This document shows positions 26,764 through 35,741 of a stretch of 50,667 nucleotides of DNA, piece by piece. Origin of the DNA: Petrocella sp. FN5 (lineage in GTDB: Bacteria > Bacillota > Clostridia > Lachnospirales > Vallitaleaceae); contig NZ_JARGDP010000015.1 of assembly GCF_029210395.1 (NCBI RefSeq), positions 1-50,667 on the forward strand, read 5' to 3'. A program made the translations under genes and the position numbers. Each line of letters opens with the position of its first letter. Positions within the stretch are counted from its first letter, which is position 1. Below the pieces are notes generated by a model. It was not told the DNA's origin. It worked only from the letters and a program-made list of their open reading frames with translations, and made no database searches.

Positions 26764-29301
26764 CTATTCTTCAACTTTCCAGAATTCAAAACGCATTAAA
26801 TCACTGTATCTATAAGGACTGTTGTTGTTTAGATCTAAAGTCGTACTATCATCAAAATCAACAAATTCAATCTCTTCTAGGTATACCGGAGCAGATCCTG
26901 GTCCACTTCGGTCCACCACATTAAATAAATTATATAATACATTGTCCTCGTAAATCTTCTGTGCTAAGTAATTTTTTATGACCATTGAATTATTCTTATA
27001 GGTCTGAGTACCACCTATAGCGGTTATGGAACCACCTGAAATGATGGGGCCTGCAAAAGCCAAATCACCATGAATCATAATGTCACCATTATGAACAACT
27101 ATCCCTTGAGCCCTACCACTAGGTATGTCTATGGAAGGGCTATTGGTGCCTGAACTGCCTCCACCATATATATGTAAGGTTTGTGCTGTTGCATCATTGA
27201 CATAGGTTATTTCCAGAGCATTCTGAGCTGCATTTAAGACGCTTGCCACCGTTGGATAAGGGGCATTGTTATAATTTAGTGAACCCATGGTATCTATTTT
27301 GGTGAACTTATCGACAGCATTCACATTATAATAAGTTGGGTCTACCAATGGATCTGGATCCGGATTATCAATAGAAGGTGCACCCATATCACTTCTGTGG
27401 CGCATCATATGCAGTTGATAGATATGATCTTCACTAATCTTAATTCTTAGGTTGTCATAGCCCTCTTGGCCGACTTTATTAATATTTGTCCCATTGTGAT
27501 AAGTCAGATCTAAGAAATCATTAACACCATGTGTAGGGTCTTTCACAAGCTTCAATCCCGTGGTATAGATATAATTTTCAAGAATGATGCCCGGACCGGT
27601 CTTAATAAAGGTATTACTATTGCCATCAATATAATGCTTAAAAGCCACAAAATAGGCTTTTCTATCATTTAGTTCGTATTCTTCTGTTGTCGTGCCCTTT
27701 GCCAAACTTATGGTTGTACCGTCAATGGCCATCCATGAGACATTGTCCTTTAAAAACTTACCTTCAACCTCAGCATCTTGGATGGTTCCGCTACCTGCAT
27801 AAAAATCATAAGGGGCTTTATTGAAAAAGTTATCTCCTGCCGACTTCATAAGATCAATGGTTTCTTGATCGAATCCCCAAGTGTAGGCTACAAAATTACC
27901 CTTTAGAGATACGCTTTCTCCCGTTTGATATCTGGTGGGTTGTACATCCACATAGGCTGTACCGCCAATTAGTATACCTTCGTGGCTTTCCAAAAAATCA
28001 ATATCTTTTTTTGTCGTACCTACAGGAACTTTATTAAAGGCACCATCTATGGATAATGATGATCCGGCATTCATATCCGCATTAATAACAATGGCACTGC
28101 TTAAATCATGAGTGATACCGGTTCCACTACCATCGGTGTAACCATAATAGCTGCCATTGATGTTAATTCTCCCGCCTGTACCGTTAAGCTCTAAGTCATC
28201 GCTGGTATAAACATTGCCGTTAAAATTCATCTGGCCACTGGCACCATCTTGCAATACAACACTGTTGGCATAAACCAATCCGTTATTCACCGTCAACCGA
28301 GCATTGGTTGAACTACCATCTCTCAGTTGCACATAACTACGGCTAAAAATATTGCCATGAACCGTAACGCGACTTGTGCCATTGACTAAGATACCGCCAT
28401 AATTTTTGGGATTGTGAATGGCATTACCTGTGGGTAGGTTCCCATAACCATACACATCGCCATGTATATCTGCAACCGTACTCGAATTAAAAGAGATGTC
28501 TTCATGAGCCACCAAGGCCTTTTGCCATATAGGATTATCCGGTACAAGTATTCTTTTTTCTATGGTATTGAGAGGATAGGACTTAACCTGGTCACTTACA
28601 ACGATATCTGTAGATATTTGCTTTTTTGTATGATCCCCAAGTATAAATGTGGATTCTATCCCTTCAACACGGTATGTAGAATTAGCACCTAAGAATTGTG
28701 TAACTGTAATGGCTGCTGTATTAATGTTAATGGAAGAGTTGTTCTCAGCTGGTGTGTTATCATCTAAATAGACAAACAACTCAGAGTCCAAAAAGGCTCT
28801 CAAATTACTTGGTGAACCATTGCTGTTCATGGCGCTTCTAAAATGATATCTGTATATTTTATCCGATAGAACCTTAAGTGCCTCTGTATCTAGCATATAC
28901 ATAGCACCACTGGGTAGAATCAGATCTCTAAGTTCAATAATTGGTGCTTCATCCACATAAGTTATGCTACTATTAATACCCACAAATGGGGGTATGTTGT
29001 TCTCATCTTGTAACATGGCATCGATTTCATTTAAGATGATTTTAATATCATCATCTGTATTGGCAATGGCTTCGTTTATAGACATCTCTACAAGCTTACC
29101 TACGCGGGCATAGACCTGATCAATACCGGATTCAGCATAGTACAAGGTTTTCTTGATTCGATTGTCATTATGTTTCATATTGATGTTCATTAAGGACATG
29201 GATAATAAAGCTGTACCCAACATGGCTAAAATGGCCACGGTGATGACAACAAATAATAATGTAGAACCTTTTTGATTGTTCAATTTATCCAATAGTCTCA
29301 T
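26764..29301 (-). CDS. Very large PilX-like minor pilin with beta-helix-type region
   Basis: An 845-aa protein that begins with a prepilin-like segment, NNQKGSTLLFVVITVAILAMLG. It has Gly at -1 but Phe instead of Glu at +5, as in GspK/PilX-type tip pilins, and then the PilX-like KKTLYYAESGIDQVYARV. Residues from about 270 to 410 contain repeated short turns rich in Gly, Asn and Ser (for example VHGNIFSRSYVQLRDGSS), which look like a beta-helix or bactofilin-like fold. Ordinary PilX proteins are about 200 aa, so this one carries a large extra domain, probably exposed at the pilus tip. No adhesin family is recognised. Confidence 0.75.
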   Translation of the reverse strand: MRLLDKLNNQKGSTLLFVVITVAILAMLGTALLSMSLMNINMKHNDNRIKKTLYYAESGIDQVYARVGKLVEMSINEAIANTDDDIKIILNEIDAMLQDENNIPPFVGINSSITYVDEAPIIELRDLILPSGAMYMLDTEALKVLSDKIYRYHFRSAMNSNGSPSNLRAFLDSELFVYLDDNTPAENNSSININTAAITVTQFLGANSTYRVEGIESTFILGDHTKKQISTDIVVSDQVKSYPLNTIEKRILVPDNPIWQKALVAHEDISFNSSTVADIHGDVYGYGNLPTGNAIHNPKNYGGILVNGTSRVTVHGNIFSRSYVQLRDGSSTNARLTVNNGLVYANSVVLQDGASGQMNFNGNVYTSDDLELNGTGGRININGSYYGYTDGSGTGITHDLSSAIVINADMNAGSSLSIDGAFNKVPVGTTKKDIDFLESHEGILIGGTAYVDVQPTRYQTGESVSLKGNFVAYTWGFDQETIDLMKSAGDNFFNKAPYDFYAGSGTIQDAEVEGKFLKDNVSWMAIDGTTISLAKGTTTEEYELNDRKAYFVAFKHYIDGNSNTFIKTGPGIILENYIYTTGLKLVKDPTHGVNDFLDLTYHNGTNINKVGQEGYDNLRIKISEDHIYQLHMMRHRSDMGAPSIDNPDPDPLVDPTYYNVNAVDKFTKIDTMGSLNYNNAPYPTVASVLNAAQNALEITYVNDATAQTLHIYGGGSSGTNSPSIDIPSGRAQGIVVHNGDIMIHGDLAFAGPIISGGSITAIGGTQTYKNNSMVIKNYLAQKIYEDNVLYNLFNVVDRSGPGSAPVYLEEIEFVDFDDSTTLDLNNNSPYRYSDLMRFEFWKVEE

Positions 29302-29309
29302 ATGATCAC

Positions 29310-30224
29310 CTACTCGCTTATCTTGGTGGTTGTATAAGTACCCAGTTTTTTACCGGAATACGTGTCAAAAATCTCAACTTTTATGCCTAGGATTCTACGA
29401 TCATAAGTATCAACCGCATTCAAATTCCGACTAATACTGACAGAGCCACTTATAATATTGGTGGTTGCCTTTACCGAATTGGTGTCCTCTTCATAGAAAT
29501 ACAATTTAATCGTCTGGGGTAAATTGCTTTTTATATCTATTCTAGTTATCATAGGCGTCCCAACACGACCTTCGCCCATAAGAAGTCTTATAACCGGATC
29601 AGTGGATGGCACCGTTATGCTAAAACGGCTATCAATTGAACCGCCACCACTTGTCAACTGATCAAAATAGTCTAAAGTGATGGTATTGGTATCACGGTCT
29701 CCACGAATTCGAATAACTCTATCTGTACTGGAAGTTGGTGTTTGTGGATACGTCATCTGATTGCCACTGCTCGTATCGGTTAAGATAACCGTGTTCATAT
29801 AACCACTAGGGATATCTATGATGATATCAGCATCCGGCATTGGATTTGGTGTTGGTAAAGCAAAAGCGTTTATATCCACACTTGTATCATAGGACAGTAC
29901 AGCCCTATATCCCTTTGGCAGTGGTGTTAACCCCATTAGATCATAGGTATCTTGTGTAAATGAATCATTGATTTCTATGTTTGTATTGACGCCAAATACA
30001 GATGCAAAATCTGAAAACTCTTTTGCTTTTATGGCTTCAAGGTATTCTTGTCCCAGGCCATTGGCCACCAATTGTTTTCTTGTTTCTACAGTTGTACCGA
30101 TGGTTTGGGTAAAGACCATTGAAATAGGAATCATGGCAGCACCAACAATGGCAATGGTGACCAATGCCTCTACAAGGGAAAAACCGCTATTGGATTTTAA
30201 TTTGTTCCACCATGATTTTATCAT
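29310..30224 (-). CDS. Minor pilin, PilV-like
   Basis: A protein of about 304 aa with prepilin signal KSNSGFSLVEALVTIAIVGAAMIPISMVF, including Glu at +5, followed by QEYLEAIKAKEFSDF, the pattern of PilV/GspI minor pilins. The remaining 250 residues are beta-rich and rich in Thr and Asp. The start at 30224 is an ATG six bases after AGGTG; the in-frame GTG at 30233 overlaps that site. It lies between pilO and the large PilX-like gene. Confidence 0.8.
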   Translation of the reverse strand: MIKSWWNKLKSNSGFSLVEALVTIAIVGAAMIPISMVFTQTIGTTVETRKQLVANGLGQEYLEAIKAKEFSDFASVFGVNTNIEINDSFTQDTYDLMGLTPLPKGYRAVLSYDTSVDINAFALPTPNPMPDADIIIDIPSGYMNTVILTDTSSGNQMTYPQTPTSSTDRVIRIRGDRDTNTITLDYFDQLTSGGGSIDSRFSITVPSTDPVIRLLMGEGRVGTPMITRIDIKSNLPQTIKLYFYEEDTNSVKATTNIISGSVSISRNLNAVDTYDRRILGIKVEIFDTYSGKKLGTYTTTKISE

Positions 30225-30279
30225 TTTTTTCACCTTACCTTAATTAAAGCCTATTAAAGTTCAACTAATATTCAATCTT

Positions 30280-31350
30280 TTAATTTACTTCTCCTTCTGT
30301 GGATACGATGTTGAGTCTGGGGTTCGTGGGGTCTTCTTCGATTTTGTTAATATATAATGGTAATTGGGTTTGATTTACGATGGTGAGGTTCATCCCAACA
30401 AGGTCATTGGCATCCACACGTTTAGACGCATATAAATCTAACTCAAGGGCTTGTCCCACTTCAAAGGCTTGTCTGCTCTTTGTGATACCATTCATGACGT
30501 AAGTGGCATAATAATTACCATTTTCAATAAAAATCCTAAGGTTGGCCTGTACCACACCATCCACATCGCCTGTTACATAACTTCTTTGGCCAGGGTCATT
30601 GGTAAGACCTATGACTTGTGCATAGCCATCTGCTCTGGTTGGTTTTAGAGCGATGAACAAATCACCGGTTCCGTCACTTACACGATTGGTGACTGTCTGT
30701 GGAGTAATACGTAGATTCGGAGAATCAAAAGGTTGTATTTTACCTTTTGGTACGGTATCAAAAATAACCGGTTCGACTTCTCGCTTCGCACCTACAAGGC
30801 CATACATGTTCATCACCAAGGTGGTGGTAATCTTATTCTCTTCTTCTAAAAGGTTCATGCTGAGATTGGTCAGAACAGTTCGGTCTTCGTAATTGCCGAT
30901 ATACCTTAAAAATGCCTTTAGATCCGTATAAGAAAGGTCTAAGTTAGAAACCACATTTTGCCTAATGGCCATTTCCGTGGTACCATCGTTCTCCTCATTG
31001 CTATAAGCTAAGGTCTCTACATTAGAAAAGGTTACATTGCCAAAGTTAATGTCCGAAAAAGTATCTTCGATGTCAAAAAGCAACTTAAAAGCACGCTCCT
31101 GTGTCAGTTCTGCCGGTAATACTTCTTGGATTTCCTCGATGCGTGTTTGAGCGACTTCTGTCTCTTCCAGATAAAAAGGCATTTTTTCATATTCCACTCT
31201 AAGAGTCGCTGCCCTTTCCTCAATGGCAACCATTTCTTCTTCTAAAGCTTGTTTTTTAATGGTAATGGGTCGATACATCGCATAATATAGAATAAGCCCT
31301 ATAATAGCAATGCCCAAAATCCCTAATAACCGTTTATCTCTATTACTCAT
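30280..31350 (-). CDS. Type IV pilus assembly protein PilO-like
   Basis: A 356-aa inner membrane alignment protein of the PilO/GspM type. After a short cytoplasmic N-terminus (MSNRDKRLLG) comes one membrane helix (ILGIAIIGLILYYAMY), then a coiled-coil stretch (KKQALEEEMVAIEERAATLRVEYEK), then a ferredoxin-like and beta-rich region. PilO pairs with PilN to link PilM and PilC to the outside. It starts one base before the end of the PilM-PilN gene. It is longer than standard PilO (about 200 aa), with an added C-terminal beta-rich domain. Confidence 0.8.
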   Translation of the reverse strand: MSNRDKRLLGILGIAIIGLILYYAMYRPITIKKQALEEEMVAIEERAATLRVEYEKMPFYLEETEVAQTRIEEIQEVLPAELTQERAFKLLFDIEDTFSDINFGNVTFSNVETLAYSNEENDGTTEMAIRQNVVSNLDLSYTDLKAFLRYIGNYEDRTVLTNLSMNLLEEENKITTTLVMNMYGLVGAKREVEPVIFDTVPKGKIQPFDSPNLRITPQTVTNRVSDGTGDLFIALKPTRADGYAQVIGLTNDPGQRSYVTGDVDGVVQANLRIFIENGNYYATYVMNGITKSRQAFEVGQALELDLYASKRVDANDLVGMNLTIVNQTQLPLYINKIEEDPTNPRLNIVSTEGEVN

Positions 31351-32930
31351 TATTCCACCTCCTGAACATAATCACAGGCAATGGAAAAGGCATAATAAGA
31401 ATTACCTGCCGTAGAGCCTTCAACTTCCGAGAAGCTGGGTACATAAACTTGACTAAAAACAAGTTCATCATTAAGGGTCATGTTTTTTAAGATGGTAATA
31501 AAATTAACCATGGTGAGCTTGTCCGATGCAATACATGAAATAAGAATGCCTTCTTCTGAATTGTTCATGGTTAGATAACTGACACTTGTAGGTATCTCAG
31601 CTTCCATTTTTTCCAAGAGATCTGCCATGATTTCCGTAGTCGATGAAGATGTGCCTATAATAGATTCATGAAAGGTCAAGGATGTCATGGTTTGGTTATA
31701 CTCTTCTAGTACCACTTCTGCAATCTGCTTCTCTTCGATCTCAGCCAGAAGGTTTTCTTTCTCTTTTTCTAGTTTTCTAAGACCTGCAAAAGGTAAATAA
31801 ACTACCACGGCTACTAAAACAATAGCCAATAGTGCCAGCTCCAACTTTAGACGTCTGGATACTTTCAGCTTATCTTTGTTCAAAATATGAATAGGTAAAA
31901 GGTTCATTTCTGAATAAATGGCACCAATACAGTTGGTATAAAAAACGCTGTTCTTCCCATACCCATCATCACTGGCAACCACTTTTGGGTTCTCACTTAA
32001 AATAGTACACGTCATATTAAAATACCGTTCAATGTACTGCGCGATACCGTTAATGCCTGTACCACCACCAACAAGATAGATGTGTTCGATGCTGTCCTTG
32101 TTTCTGGAGGCATAATAATCCATCAGTCTGGCAACACCGTTTAAGATCTGGTTCAGCGCTGATGAGACATCATTACTTAGAAAGTCATTGGTCTCCGGTT
32201 CATGGTTTAATAAAGTTTGTTCAGAAGCAATCTTCATGGCTTCCTTAAGATCAACACCAAAATGGTTTTGTATGCTATTATTAATGACCTTGGTACCATA
32301 AACCAGATTACGGTTGAACTTCACTACCTTCTTGTTCATAACGGTGACCATGGTGCTTTCACTACCTAGATCTAGAAGCATATAGGTGTTATCCATATCC
32401 AAGTGACTGGCGAAATTAATAATACTGTTGCCACCATAGTCAATGCCTCTAATTCTTAGCTTCAAGGACTCAGCCAACTCTACATACCCATCCATTAGCG
32501 TGGATAATGCTGCCACAAGGTTGACCTTGGCTTGCATGCCATCCCCTAGATCCACCCGGTCAATAATTCTATAATCCAAAGTATATTCTGTTAGATTCAC
32601 AGGAAAATACTCATCTGCATTCATGCGTATCAATGTGTTCAACTTCTTAACAGGCAGATCCGGTAAATCCACCTCTCTGGTAATAATCTTACTGGAAGCC
32701 ACTGTAAAAATCACATCTTTTGTTTTGATGCCTTTTTCTCGTAAAGCCGCACCAATCACATCTCCAATATCTGTAACACCGTTAATAACACCATCACTAA
32801 TGGCGTTTTCAGGTGTGTTAAGGAGTATACTATGTCCTATTTTTATGGTGTCTTTTTTTCTAATGTAGTCGATTATCTTAATTTTTTCATTTCCAATATC
32901 AATGGAAAGCCCTCTGTTTGGATAACTCAC
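31350..32930 (-). CDS. Fused PilM-PilN type IV pilus assembly protein
   Basis: The first 340 residues are an actin-like PilM: GLSIDIGNEKIKI, the phosphate loop YMLLDLGSESTMVTV and the adenosine motif IYLVGGGTGINGI. Directly after it, residues 342-346 read MNLLP, like the conserved N-terminal INLLP of PilN that normally docks into PilM as a separate chain. A membrane helix (residues 363-382) and a PilN-type periplasmic domain with a coiled coil follow. The protein is thus a natural PilM-PilN fusion of 526 aa. The start is the GTG at 32930, preceded by GGAGGGG; a TTG at 32957 lacks a ribosome binding site. Confidence 0.85.
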   Translation of the reverse strand: MSYPNRGLSIDIGNEKIKIIDYIRKKDTIKIGHSILLNTPENAISDGVINGVTDIGDVIGAALREKGIKTKDVIFTVASSKIITREVDLPDLPVKKLNTLIRMNADEYFPVNLTEYTLDYRIIDRVDLGDGMQAKVNLVAALSTLMDGYVELAESLKLRIRGIDYGGNSIINFASHLDMDNTYMLLDLGSESTMVTVMNKKVVKFNRNLVYGTKVINNSIQNHFGVDLKEAMKIASEQTLLNHEPETNDFLSNDVSSALNQILNGVARLMDYYASRNKDSIEHIYLVGGGTGINGIAQYIERYFNMTCTILSENPKVVASDDGYGKNSVFYTNCIGAIYSEMNLLPIHILNKDKLKVSRRLKLELALLAIVLVAVVVYLPFAGLRKLEKEKENLLAEIEEKQIAEVVLEEYNQTMTSLTFHESIIGTSSSTTEIMADLLEKMEAEIPTSVSYLTMNNSEEGILISCIASDKLTMVNFITILKNMTLNDELVFSQVYVPSFSEVEGSTAGNSYYAFSIACDYVQEVE

Positions 32931-33008
32931 TTGACCCCTCCTACCCAATTCAATCAATTATACTTATATTTTCATAATAGTAATTTATTTTCTCTGGTCT
33001 GTCTTTTT

Positions 33009-33749
33009 TCATCCAAAGACAAGTCCAATATACCAATTAATGATCGGTTCACCAAAGAGCATGGCCGTCATAATACCTGTGGCCAAAAAAGGTCCAAAAG
33101 GTATGGCTTGTCTTGGTTTAATCATCTTAAATACAATAAGGCCTATACCAATAACCGATCCAACCACAGACCCAATCATTAAAGCCAGTAAAATCTTATC
33201 CCACCCAAGTAAGAGTCCTGCCGCCGCCATCAGCTTAATGTCCCCCATACCCATGCCGTTTTTTACCATGAGACTAAGAAGGATGAGTATACCACTGACA
33301 ATAAAGAAGCCTATGATATGTCGGATATAGTCCCCGGTTAGGAACATCTGAGTGACGCCTAAGATTAGAATAAAGACCACCAGACCATTAGGAATGATCT
33401 TGTACCTTAGATCAATCACGAAGACCACCAACAAGGCTGAGAACAACAAACATGCTATAAGCGTTTGCCAAGATAAGCCTAAGTATAGATAAATACCCAA
33501 ATAGGCTGCTCCGTTGAGCAGCTCTATTATTGGGTATTGAAAAGATATTTTTGTCTGACATGACCGACATTTGCCGCCAAGGATGATGTAGCTAAGCAGA
33601 GGTATAAGATCATACCATTTTAGGACATAGCCACACTTAGGACAATGAGAACGGTCAAAGGTAATACTTTCATGCAAGGGTATCCTCAAGATACATACAT
33701 TTAGGAAGGAACCGATGATGATGCCGTAGAGCAAAAATAGAATGTTCAT
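33009..33749 (-). CDS. pilD: Prepilin peptidase (type 4, A24 family)
   Basis: An integral membrane aspartyl protease and N-methyltransferase that processes the pilins encoded around it. It has the cytoplasmic zinc-binding loop with two CxxC pairs (CPKCGYVLKWYD and GGKCRSCQTKIS), and the two catalytic Asp motifs VIDLRYKIIPNG and GMGMGDIKLMAA. Eight or so hydrophobic segments are visible over 246 aa. It is encoded 3 bp after the major pilin gene. Confidence 0.95.
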   Translation of the reverse strand: MNILFLLYGIIIGSFLNVCILRIPLHESITFDRSHCPKCGYVLKWYDLIPLLSYIILGGKCRSCQTKISFQYPIIELLNGAAYLGIYLYLGLSWQTLIACLLFSALLVVFVIDLRYKIIPNGLVVFILILGVTQMFLTGDYIRHIIGFFIVSGILILLSLMVKNGMGMGDIKLMAAAGLLLGWDKILLALMIGSVVGSVIGIGLIVFKMIKPRQAIPFGPFLATGIMTAMLFGEPIINWYIGLVFG

Positions 33750-33752
33750 GAT

Positions 33753-34193
33753 TTATGGTGTTGGGAATATTTCAACATTATCACCATTTTCAACAGTAAT
33801 TACCCCTGTAGTTTCAAGTGTCACATAAAAATCAACATCTGTTCCATGTTTGAATCTACTTGATTTAATTTCTGGAACATCGCCACCAAAAACTTCTTCA
33901 ACAAATTCTAATACCGCTTTTTGATCACTTGGATCCGTATAAGCACTACCAAGTGCAATGTCAGTAAATGAAGATCCTTCTAAATCAGGATTTTGTGCTA
34001 TTACCGTTGCAACTGCATCACCAATTAATTTAGCATTTGAAATATCAGTACCTTCATTGGCTCTTTGAATATTATTAAGTAGATTTGGTACGGCAATGGC
34101 TGCAATGATTGCAAGAATTGCGATAACGATGATGAGCTCGATCAGTGAAAAACCTTCTTCTTTCTTAAATACACGCTTGAATAATTCTCTCAT
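33753..34193 (-). CDS. pilA: Major type IV pilin (PilA-like)
   Basis: A 146-aa prepilin with a 14-residue basic leader ending in Gly14, then FSLIELIIVIAILAIIAAIAVP with Glu at +5, the assembly helix of the major pilin. The C-terminal domain is short (about 90 aa), with no cysteine pair, unlike the disulfide-loop pilins of Proteobacteria. GGAG precedes the start. Position right after pilC and before pilD supports the major subunit, though this is not proven by sequence alone. Confidence 0.88.
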   Translation of the reverse strand: MRELFKRVFKKEEGFSLIELIIVIAILAIIAAIAVPNLLNNIQRANEGTDISNAKLIGDAVATVIAQNPDLEGSSFTDIALGSAYTDPSDQKAVLEFVEEVFGGDVPEIKSSRFKHGTDVDFYVTLETTGVITVENGDNVEIFPTP

Positions 34194-34294
34194 AATTTAA
34201 TCTCCTTAAGTTTAGTTTTATTTTTTGGTTCATGGTTAGCCTAAGTACTGCCCTTATGCTCTCTCCATAAGTTAACAGCTTGGACTCACCTTGG

Positions 34295-35506
34295 TTAACT
34301 ATAGTTGCTGATGCCGTCGTACATCTGGAACATGGGTTGTATGATGGAGATGACCACGAAGCCGACCACAACGGCCAAGACAACGATAATCAAAGGTTCC
34401 AACATGGTGGTGAGTTGGGATACGGCGGTTTCGACTTCTGTATCATAGAAATCAGCCACCTTATCCAGTATGGGCTCTAGTTGTCCTGTATCTTCACCTA
34501 TGCGGACCATATGGGTAATCATGGGTGGAAACACACCCATTTCTTCAATGGGCTTGGATAAAGGAAAGCCTTTACTGACTTGATCTTTGGCATCCATGAG
34601 GCCCTTCATAACCGAATGGTTGTCCACCACCTTGGAAACCACTTCAATGGCTTCAAGTAAAGGTAGTCCGGAGGCCAGTAGGGTGCTTAAGGTCCTTGCG
34701 AATCTAGATGCAACCACTTTGGTGTTTAAGGGTCCAAACAAAGGTACTTTAAGCTTGAGACCGCCTAGAGTCATCTTACCAATTTCTGATCTTGCATAGT
34801 AGGTGATGACACCGATTGTCAGAAGTACAACCATTATTAAGATGTACCATTTGCTGGTGACAAAGTTGCTCATGGCCAGTAGCATTCTTGTGGTTAAGGG
34901 CAATTCCATGCCCAGTTCACTGAACATGCCTACAAAAGTTGGTATAACCACCACCAGGAGTAGAATGACCACCCCAAGAGAGATAAAGGCCACGACCAAT
35001 GGATAGGTAGTTGCTTTTTTGATGCTCTGTTGTAACTTGAACTCTTTCTCAAAGTGGGAGGCCATTCGACTTAAGGCCACTTCAAGGTTACCGCTGACTT
35101 CCCCTGCTTCAATCATATTAATGAGAATGGCCGGAAATGTCTTTGGATGTTTGGTCATGGATTTGGATAAGGATTCACCCTGTTCTACAGAACTGTATAA
35201 ATCCGAGATGATTTTTCTAAAGTGCTTGTTCTCGGTTTGTTCTCTCAAAAGATGTAGGGCTTCTAGTACACTGATACCTGCAGATAGAACTGCTTCAAAT
35301 TGCTGACAAAATATGGTCAAGTCTTTTGTCTTGACAGGATTGCCAATTACTAGGTCCTTTTGCAAGTTTCCCTCTTCAGTTATTTCCAAAGGATAAAGCC
35401 CACTGTCTTTCAGCATTTGGATCGCCGTTTTTTTACTATTGGCTTCTAATTTGCCTTTTTTGACTTTACCTGCTTTGTCCATGGCTGAATATAAAAAATT
35501 AGCCAT
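34295..35506 (-). CDS. pilC: Type IV pilus inner membrane platform protein PilC
   Basis: A GspF/PilC family platform protein, 403 aa. It has two copies of the GspF domain: the first around TKDLTIFCQQFEAVLSAGISVLEAL and the second around ASRFARTLSTLLASGLPLLEAIEVV, with three membrane helices (near YPLVVAFISLGVVILLLVVV, WYILIMVVLLTIGVI and PLIIVVLAVVVGFVVIS). It interacts with the PilB and PilT motors and the PilM-PilN-PilO complex. It has its own promoter in the 235-bp gap after pilT. Confidence 0.94.
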   Translation of the reverse strand: MANFLYSAMDKAGKVKKGKLEANSKKTAIQMLKDSGLYPLEITEEGNLQKDLVIGNPVKTKDLTIFCQQFEAVLSAGISVLEALHLLREQTENKHFRKIISDLYSSVEQGESLSKSMTKHPKTFPAILINMIEAGEVSGNLEVALSRMASHFEKEFKLQQSIKKATTYPLVVAFISLGVVILLLVVVIPTFVGMFSELGMELPLTTRMLLAMSNFVTSKWYILIMVVLLTIGVITYYARSEIGKMTLGGLKLKVPLFGPLNTKVVASRFARTLSTLLASGLPLLEAIEVVSKVVDNHSVMKGLMDAKDQVSKGFPLSKPIEEMGVFPPMITHMVRIGEDTGQLEPILDKVADFYDTEVETAVSQLTTMLEPLIIVVLAVVVGFVVISIIQPMFQMYDGISNYS

Positions 35507-35626
35507 ATCACGCCCCCTTATAAATTTCTTAATGCCGGTTTACAACAATCATCTAAGGTATGGCCCAATACCTTCATATGTCACTTGTGAATACAACTTA
35601 GTATATCATGTCATAGTAACATACTG

Positions 35627-35679
35627 TAGATAATTATCTATCATATAGTCCATTATACCACCTATTGGACCTATGTAAA
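35627..35679 (-). promoter_or_regulatory. Promoter and palindromic operator candidate upstream of pilC
   Basis: On the minus strand TTTACA (35679-35674) and an exact TATAAT (35657-35652) are spaced by 16 bases. Just downstream, where transcription should start, lies a perfect 14-bp palindrome TAGATAATTATCTA (35627-35640). A repressor bound there would block the pilC-pilA-pilD-pilMN operon. Confidence 0.6.
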
Positions 35680-35741
35680 TAGTTATTATGCCTTAGGTAT
35701 TTAGTACTAGGGTCTTATTAAATAACTTTTTAACAAATTTT

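Noticed and set aside
35507-35741. Riboswitch in the pilC leader
   Set aside because: The leader has a short hairpin (GGTAT/ATACC) and a palindrome but none of the conserved blocks of known aptamers.
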